In this document: positions 59,723 to 64,000 of the stretch, piece by piece | How the letters are laid out: every line of letters begins with the position of its first letter | How positions within the stretch are numbered: the first letter of the stretch is position 1 | Origin: a bacterium | GTDB lineage: Bacteria; Vulcanimicrobiota; Vulcanimicrobiia; Vulcanimicrobiales; Vulcanimicrobiaceae | Length of the DNA: 64,000 nucleotides | Reading direction: 5' to 3' | Assembly (NCBI GenBank): GCA_021805775.1 | Contig: JAJZED010000013.1 | Coordinates: 1-64,000 of the forward strand | Notes under the pieces: model-generated | The model's database searches: none | Seen by the model: only the letters and a program-made list of their open reading frames with translations | Told to the model about the DNA's origin: nothing | Made by a program: the position numbers and the translations under genes

Positions 59723-60706
59723 GTGAAACGACTCGCCCTGCTGCTGGTCGCTCTCTCGTTCATCTCCGTTCGGCCGGTCGGAGCTGCGACGATCAATCAG
59801 TTGCAAAACCTCCGTGGCAGCGTCTCCTATCAGCGCGGCGCCGGAAAGCCGCAGGCATTGCCGCAGCGAACTGCCGTAGCGCTCACCGATAACGACTACG
59901 CACTCACCGGCGCGGGAAACTCGCTCGCCGGAATCACCTTGCCGGATAGTTCGCGCATCGAGATGGCCTCCGACACGCGCGTTCGACTCTCGTATTTCCG
60001 GCAATCGCGGATCGCACACGCGAAATTTCTCGTCTATCAAGGCAAGGTCCGCTTCCGAATCGAGCACCCGCAGGGCGCGCGTGCCGATTACATATTCCAG
60101 ACGCCGAGCGCGCAGATGGCGGTCCGTGGCACCTTTGGCGACTTCCTTGTCTCGCCGACGCAACTGATCGTGAACGTTTATTCGGTCAGCAATCCGAAGT
60201 TGCCGGTGGAAGTCACTTTCAAAAATGGGAAGAAAGTTTTTCTAGGTGCCGGACAGTCGCTGATCGCTACCTTCGCCGGGGCGCAAGCTACCGTCACCGT
60301 TGGTAACATCAGCCGAGAGTCGCTTTCGAATTTCTCGGAGTTCGCGACGCCCAAAGGCGTCCCGGGGATTCTGAGCAGCAGCGGCGTCGGCAGCGCCGCC
60401 GCCACCACCACGACCGCTGCGATCGTCGGCGGAACCGCTGCAACGGCGGCGGTCGCCGGATCGAAGGGCGGCAGTACGCCACCGAGCCCGACTCCAACCG
60501 CTCCTCCGACGCCGACCGTCGTGATTCCGATCGGTAGCCTGAATTGCCCGAGCCCGCCGCCGGGTGCTCCGGGAACCCCGAACGCCGCTCCAACGCCGTG
60601 CGGCTCGCAGCCCGTCGCGCCGCCGGGGCGCCCGCCTCTAAAGGGTGCCCTCGCAGTCGGAGCGCTCCTCGCCCTCGGCCTTTCCGGCCGCCGCATGAAG
60701 AACTGA
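59723..60706 (+). CDS. FecR-domain protein with C-terminal membrane anchor
   Basis: A 327-residue exported protein. Signal peptide (to about 22, ending VGAAT), FecR-like beta domain (about 25-190: RGSVSYQRGAG, LPDSSRIEM, TPSAQMAVRGTFGDF), then a Ser/Thr/Ala/Pro-rich linker and a tail with a hydrophobic helix GALAVGALLALGL followed by SGRRMKN, a tripartite sorting-type anchor. FecR domains often sense surface signals for sigma regulation, and a sigma/anti-sigma pair lies downstream. GTG start with GGAGG upstream. Confidence 0.85.
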   Translation: MKRLALLLVALSFISVRPVGAATINQLQNLRGSVSYQRGAGKPQALPQRTAVALTDNDYALTGAGNSLAGITLPDSSRIEMASDTRVRLSYFRQSRIAHAKFLVYQGKVRFRIEHPQGARADYIFQTPSAQMAVRGTFGDFLVSPTQLIVNVYSVSNPKLPVEVTFKNGKKVFLGAGQSLIATFAGAQATVTVGNISRESLSNFSEFATPKGVPGILSSSGVGSAAATTTTAAIVGGTAATAAVAGSKGGSTPPSPTPTAPPTPTVVIPIGSLNCPSPPPGAPGTPNAAPTPCGSQPVAPPGRPPLKGALAVGALLALGLSGRRMKN

Positions 60707-60710
60707 CGGC

Positions 60711-61436
60711 ATGAAAATCCTGGCACTTGCGTTACTTGCGGCGATTCCGCTCGTCGCCGGCGCGCAAGGGGGAAAATTGCTTGAAAACAAGCACGGCCGC
60801 GTTTCCTATCAACGCGCCGGCGCGCCGGTCGTCGCGCTCGCAGAACGCGCCGCCGTCAATCTCAGCGATGGCGACGAAGCGATCACCGGTGCGCGTTCGT
60901 TAGGTGCGGTGACGCTTCCGGACAGCACCCAGATTCTCATCGGCGCCTCGACGCGCGTCCGCCTCGCTTTTTTCAACCAAGCCGAAGGAACGTCGGCAAA
61001 ATTTATCGTTAAAGATGGGCGCATTCGTTTCGCCGTGCACCACCCTCACGGTGCGAAAGCGAATTATCTTTTTTCCACGCCAACCTCGCAGATCGCCGTC
61101 CGCGGAACGCAAGGCGATATTGAAGTCGACGGCAACGGTACGCTTCACCTCAATGTTTACGAACTCGGTAACCCCAACTTGCCGGTCATCGTCACTACAT
61201 CCGCCGGGAAACGCTATCGGGTCGCGGCGGGGCAAGGGCTCGTCGCGCAGATCGTCAACGGAGTCGTCCAGGTCGAAGTCGGGAAACTTACGCAAGCGCT
61301 CGTCGATCGTTTTACCGGCGATTTCGGGCTGCCCTCAAACTGGAATCAGCTTAAAAATACGATCGTGCAAAAAGCCGCACAGCAGCTGCCGGCACCGCCG
61401 AGCCTCCCGATTCCGATTCCGCTGCCCCCGCGATAG
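60711..61436 (+). CDS. FecR-domain secreted protein
   Basis: A 241-residue protein clearly paralogous to the previous gene: shared RVSYQRAGAP, LPDSTQILIGASTRVRL, HPHGAKANYLFSTPTSQIAVRGTQGD. It has a signal peptide (ending VAGAQ) but lacks the anchor; it ends in a short proline tail. Four bases separate it from the first paralogue, so it comes from the same mRNA and a recent local duplication. Confidence 0.85.
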   Translation: MKILALALLAAIPLVAGAQGGKLLENKHGRVSYQRAGAPVVALAERAAVNLSDGDEAITGARSLGAVTLPDSTQILIGASTRVRLAFFNQAEGTSAKFIVKDGRIRFAVHHPHGAKANYLFSTPTSQIAVRGTQGDIEVDGNGTLHLNVYELGNPNLPVIVTTSAGKRYRVAAGQGLVAQIVNGVVQVEVGKLTQALVDRFTGDFGLPSNWNQLKNTIVQKAAQQLPAPPSLPIPIPLPPR

Positions 61437-61451
61437 CGTGCTACGAGCGCT

Positions 61452-62522
61452 ATGAATGGGTTGATCGCGCTGTTGACGCTTTCGCTGTTGCTCGCAGCAG
61501 CGCTGGCGTTCTATGCCGTTACCATTTTGCGGCGCTATCTTGCCGAACGCGACGAACATCGGCGGGTTCGGGCGCTCTTCACTCGCTACGTCCCTCCTCC
61601 CGTCGTCGACGAATTGCTCGCGCGAAAAGATCCACGGCTTTTTGAAGCGCGTCAATATTACGCAACGATTCTCTCGTGTCGCATCCGCAATTTCGCATTG
61701 CTTGCAGAAGAGCTGAGCGCAGAAGAAACGCTCGCGTATCTCAACGAATTTTATGCCGTCGTGGGAAAAGCAATCCAACGTCATCGCGGTATCATCGAGA
61801 GCCTTCGCGGAGAAACGGTGACCGCCGTTTTCGGCGTGTTGGTCGAAGAGCACTTTCAGGAAGAGCGCGCGCTGCGCGCCGCTCTCGATATCGCGCGGAT
61901 GATGAAGGCGATGGAAGGGCAATGGAGTTCCCAAGGGCGCAAGGTATTGCACGTCGGCATCGGCGTGAACTCGGGAACGATCGTCGCAGGCGACACCGGT
62001 TACCAGCAACGGCGAGAATTCGCCATCGTCGGCAACCCGGCGCAAGTGGCCGCGCGGCTCGAAGGAGCGTCGGAGGAACTCAATGCCGGCATTCTTGCCT
62101 CAGAGGCGACCTTCGATGTGGTGCGCGAGCTCTTCGTCGGCGTCCCTGCCAGTTCGCTCCCGCTTCGGGGCCTCAAACGTCTGCACTCCGCCTACGTCAT
62201 TCGCGGCCTCACCCGTCGCGCCGCAAGCGAAGCGGCGATCTCCTTACCGAAGCGCGAAAACGTCGCGCGAACGGTCTTACGCGAAGACGAACCGACGACG
62301 CTCTACGAAGCCGCAGAGTCCCCGAGCGCAGCGAAGGTTGACGAGCGCGTTTCCTCCAACGCTTCGGGCCGCTCGGAGCACGTCGTTGCGCCGACGCGGC
62401 TGCGAGCCGAGCCGGTCCGCTTTTCGCAGCTCGACGACGACCGAGCGGTGCTCCCCGACCCTCCGCTTGTTACCGGCACGTACGAAGACGACCAGGGGCC
62501 GCCGATTCAGCTTCCACCCTAG
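61452..62522 (+). CDS. Degenerate class III nucleotide cyclase homologue
   Basis: A 356-residue protein with an N-terminal membrane helix (about 4-26), a class III cyclase domain (about 65-235) and a 110-residue polar tail. Canonical metal-binding Asp in the first motif is Arg77 (LSCRIRNF), the second is Glu121 (RGETVTAVFG) where Asp is required, and the GD-x-VN pair reads GNPAQ (Asn195, Gln198). Only the later Arg202 remains. Catalysis is unlikely; a binding or scaffold role is inferred. It follows two FecR genes and precedes the sigma factor. Confidence 0.85.
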   Translation: MNGLIALLTLSLLLAAALAFYAVTILRRYLAERDEHRRVRALFTRYVPPPVVDELLARKDPRLFEARQYYATILSCRIRNFALLAEELSAEETLAYLNEFYAVVGKAIQRHRGIIESLRGETVTAVFGVLVEEHFQEERALRAALDIARMMKAMEGQWSSQGRKVLHVGIGVNSGTIVAGDTGYQQRREFAIVGNPAQVAARLEGASEELNAGILASEATFDVVRELFVGVPASSLPLRGLKRLHSAYVIRGLTRRAASEAAISLPKRENVARTVLREDEPTTLYEAAESPSAAKVDERVSSNASGRSEHVVAPTRLRAEPVRFSQLDDDRAVLPDPPLVTGTYEDDQGPPIQLPP

Positions 62523-62544
62523 GAGCCGGTCGGAGTGCAGCGCA

Positions 62545-62579
62545 CATCTACACGGACCTTCCGTGCGTTGATGTAGATG
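62545..62579 (+). promoter_or_regulatory. Inverted repeat covering the ECF sigma start codon
   Basis: CATCTACA (62545-62552) pairs with TGTAGATG (62572-62579), which contains the ATG of the sigma gene. A competing inner stem CACGGA-cct-TCCGTG (62551-62565) sits in the loop. In mRNA this could hide the start codon. It has no T-tract, so it is unlikely to be a terminator. Confidence 0.5.
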
Positions 62580-63152
62580 CGGGTAGAGCTCCGCAAGGCC
62601 GCGAATATCGCCGACGTGAGCGACGATGCCGAACGCCTGATGGAACGGGTGCGAGCGCGGGATGCAGTTGCCTTCGAACAGCTCTACGACGAACATCATC
62701 GTATCGTCTGGTCGATTGCGATGCGAGTCCTGGGGGAACGCGAAGCGGCGGAAGACGTGACGCAAGCAGTATTCATGAAACTTTGGAATGCACCGGATCG
62801 CTTTGTCGGCGGAAACTTTCCCGGCTGGCTCGCTCGCGTCACCCGTAACCGCGCGCTTGACGCCTTGCGCTCGCGCTCGCTACGAAGCGCCGAGGAACTT
62901 CCTGCAACGCTCCCCGAGGACGAACGGCTCGAGGAGCTCGCGTTTGCGAGACTCGATGCCGGCCTCGTGCGGCGCGCGCTTGCAACTCTGCCCGACGAAC
63001 AACGGAACGCGATCGAGTTGGGCTTCTTCGGTGGGCTCACCCACGAGGCGATCGCCGCGCGTACCGGCGACCCACTCGGCACGGTCAAGACGCGTATCCG
63101 TTCGGGGTTGCGCAAACTCCGCGCTACACTCGATGGGAAGATCGAACGATGA
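62577..63152 (+). CDS. ECF-type RNA polymerase sigma factor
   Basis: A 191-residue sigma70-family factor. Region 2 has FEQLYDEHHRIVWSIAMRVL, EAAEDVTQAVFMKLW and GWLARVTRNRALDALR; region 4 has LPDEQRNAIELGFFGGLTHEAIAAR and LGTVKTRIRSGLRKLR. ATG 62577 has no ribosome site and lies in a hairpin; GTG 62616 or ATG 62640 are alternatives. Its stop overlaps the anti-sigma start by 4 bases. Confidence 0.92.
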   Translation: MRVELRKAANIADVSDDAERLMERVRARDAVAFEQLYDEHHRIVWSIAMRVLGEREAAEDVTQAVFMKLWNAPDRFVGGNFPGWLARVTRNRALDALRSRSLRSAEELPATLPEDERLEELAFARLDAGLVRRALATLPDEQRNAIELGFFGGLTHEAIAARTGDPLGTVKTRIRSGLRKLRATLDGKIER

Positions 63153-63907
63153 TCGAGCACGAAGCCTTTCTCGACGATGCTGCGGCCCTCGCACTAGGAA
63201 CGCTCTCCCCTGCGGAGGCCGAGCGAGTTCGCACCCATATCGAAAGCTGCGAAGCGTGTCGCGCCGAGTACCGAGCGTTGGCGCCACTCGTCGCTGCGAT
63301 AGCAACCCCCGAAGCAGATCTCGCGGCACCAAGCCCGCTCTTGCGCGAACGTATCATGGCGCAGGTCGCTCCAGGAGCAAAAGTTCGCTCGCTCCCGCGC
63401 AGTACGCTCACCCCCGCCTGGCCGCTCTATCTCGTTACTGCGGCATCGTTTGTCGCCGCGCTGATTTCGACGTTTAACCTCGCGACGACGCGCGAAAACA
63501 TGAGCCAGATGAAGACGCAGGTCGTCGCACTTCAACATCGCGTCGACTCACTGACGCATTCATTGCAAAATGCGCAGATGGCAGCAATCGATCTCACCAG
63601 CGCCGACGCAACGAGACTGCCTGTCCACCACGGTGAGATCGTGATGCGACATGGACGGATGTACCTCGCGATGCACGATATGCCGATGCCTCCGCGCGGC
63701 CACGTGTATCAGGCGTGGGTAATGCCGCGAGGCGGCAAAAAAATCGAACCGTCCTCAACGTTCATGCCCGACCGCGATGGGGTTGCGGTCGTACCGATCG
63801 CCGAGCATAACGCCGGTTCGATGACCGAAGTCGCAGTCAGCGTGGAACCTGTCGGCGGGAGCAAACAGCCGACGACAAAACCGATGTTCGTCGCCTCGCT
63901 CGAGTGA
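63149..63907 (+). CDS. Anti-sigma factor (RskA-like) with zinc-binding ASD
   Basis: A 252-residue membrane protein. The N-terminal anti-sigma domain has the zinc motif His30-x3-Cys34-x2-Cys37 (HIESCEAC). One membrane helix (about 90-109) follows, then a coiled-coil stretch and an extracytoplasmic RskA-type domain (GHVYQAWVMPRGGKKIEP). It should hold the upstream sigma factor at the membrane and release it on a signal. Its start overlaps the sigma stop and its stop overlaps the next gene. Confidence 0.93.
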   Translation: MIEHEAFLDDAAALALGTLSPAEAERVRTHIESCEACRAEYRALAPLVAAIATPEADLAAPSPLLRERIMAQVAPGAKVRSLPRSTLTPAWPLYLVTAASFVAALISTFNLATTRENMSQMKTQVVALQHRVDSLTHSLQNAQMAAIDLTSADATRLPVHHGEIVMRHGRMYLAMHDMPMPPRGHVYQAWVMPRGGKKIEPSSTFMPDRDGVAVVPIAEHNAGSMTEVAVSVEPVGGSKQPTTKPMFVASLE

Positions 63908-64000
63908 TACGCGTCGCTCCGCTCTTAGCCGAGCGCACTGCCGAAGCACGCGCACTCGTAGAGCGCGATCCCTACCTTAACGTCTATTTGAGCTACATCC
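63904..64000 (+). CDS. GNAT-family acetyltransferase, 5-prime end only
   Basis: Starts at GTG overlapping the anti-sigma stop (GTGA) and runs open to the window edge, giving 32 residues ending DPYLNVYLSYI. The ERDPYLNVYL segment resembles the N-terminus of DUF4081-type GNAT acetyltransferases. The rest lies outside the window, so the call is tentative. Confidence 0.45.
   Translation, partial: MIRVAPLLAERTAEARALVERDPYLNVYLSYI

Noticed and set aside
57623-60163. Longer 846-residue form of the GH20 protein
   Set aside because: The upstream part overlaps the divergent FecR gene, and the ATG at 59599 opens directly on a signal peptide.

Overview
The window is a high-GC, gene-dense bacterial chromosome segment from an aerobic diderm. 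A TonB-dependent receptor, several lipoproteins, a lytic transglycosylase and a caa3-type oxidase indicate a two-membrane respiring cell. Many GTG starts, 4-base ATGA/GTGA gene overlaps, FecR-domain proteins, CAT-type amino-acid permeases and short dispersed palindromes fit an uncultured soil lineage such as Candidatus Eremiobacterota (WPS-2). That placement is inference from gene content; no rRNA gene is present to test it. I saw no tRNA, rRNA, CRISPR array, prophage or insertion sequence.

Layout. 1-457 is a repeat block. 458-9086 holds two secreted proteins, an RpiB-like isomerase, NUDIX, metallo-beta-lactamase-fold and MDR enzymes, a BolA/monothiol-glutaredoxin/rhodanese group, a cupin and an EVE protein. 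9087-9477 is a second repeat block. 9478-14569 holds a TonB receptor, apparently with a CTG start, and polyphosphate kinase. 14614-20630 holds an OpuB-type quaternary-amine ABC importer, the histidine N-methyltransferase EgtD, a CAT-type permease and a lytic transglycosylase. 20612-25594 covers glycolipid and lipid-hydroxylase genes, SDR, dienelactone hydrolase, ROK kinase and a cysteine-cluster protein. 25631-36808 covers a BNR-repeat secreted protein, two related oxidase-subunit-I-like membrane proteins around an AhpD-like gene, and a seven-gene minus-strand operon with RF3, GH130 and a threonine-dehydratase-like enzyme. 36917-47151 is respiratory: ctaA-ctaB, an MFS transporter, an AidB-like flavoprotein and a ctaC-D-E cluster with two small membrane proteins.

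47251-59599 looks like a scavenging locus for amino sugars and peptides. It encodes a secreted GH20 hexosaminidase, a transporter fused to a PDZ-like domain, an M20 dipeptidase, a hydantoinase/5-oxoprolinase, an FAD oxidoreductase, an ImmA/IrrE-like mini-protease, a BadF-type amino-sugar kinase and NanE, with a CAT permease on the opposite strand. 59723-64000 is a signalling block: two FecR-domain proteins, a class III cyclase homologue that has lost its metal-binding residues, an ECF sigma factor, its zinc-binding anti-sigma factor, and the start of a GNAT protein cut by the window edge.

The most unusual signals are a repeat family folding into a cloverleaf-like set of four nested inverted repeats with compensatory arm changes, two genes without ordinary start codons, the degenerate cyclase beside a sigma/anti-sigma pair, and the transporter-PDZ fusion.
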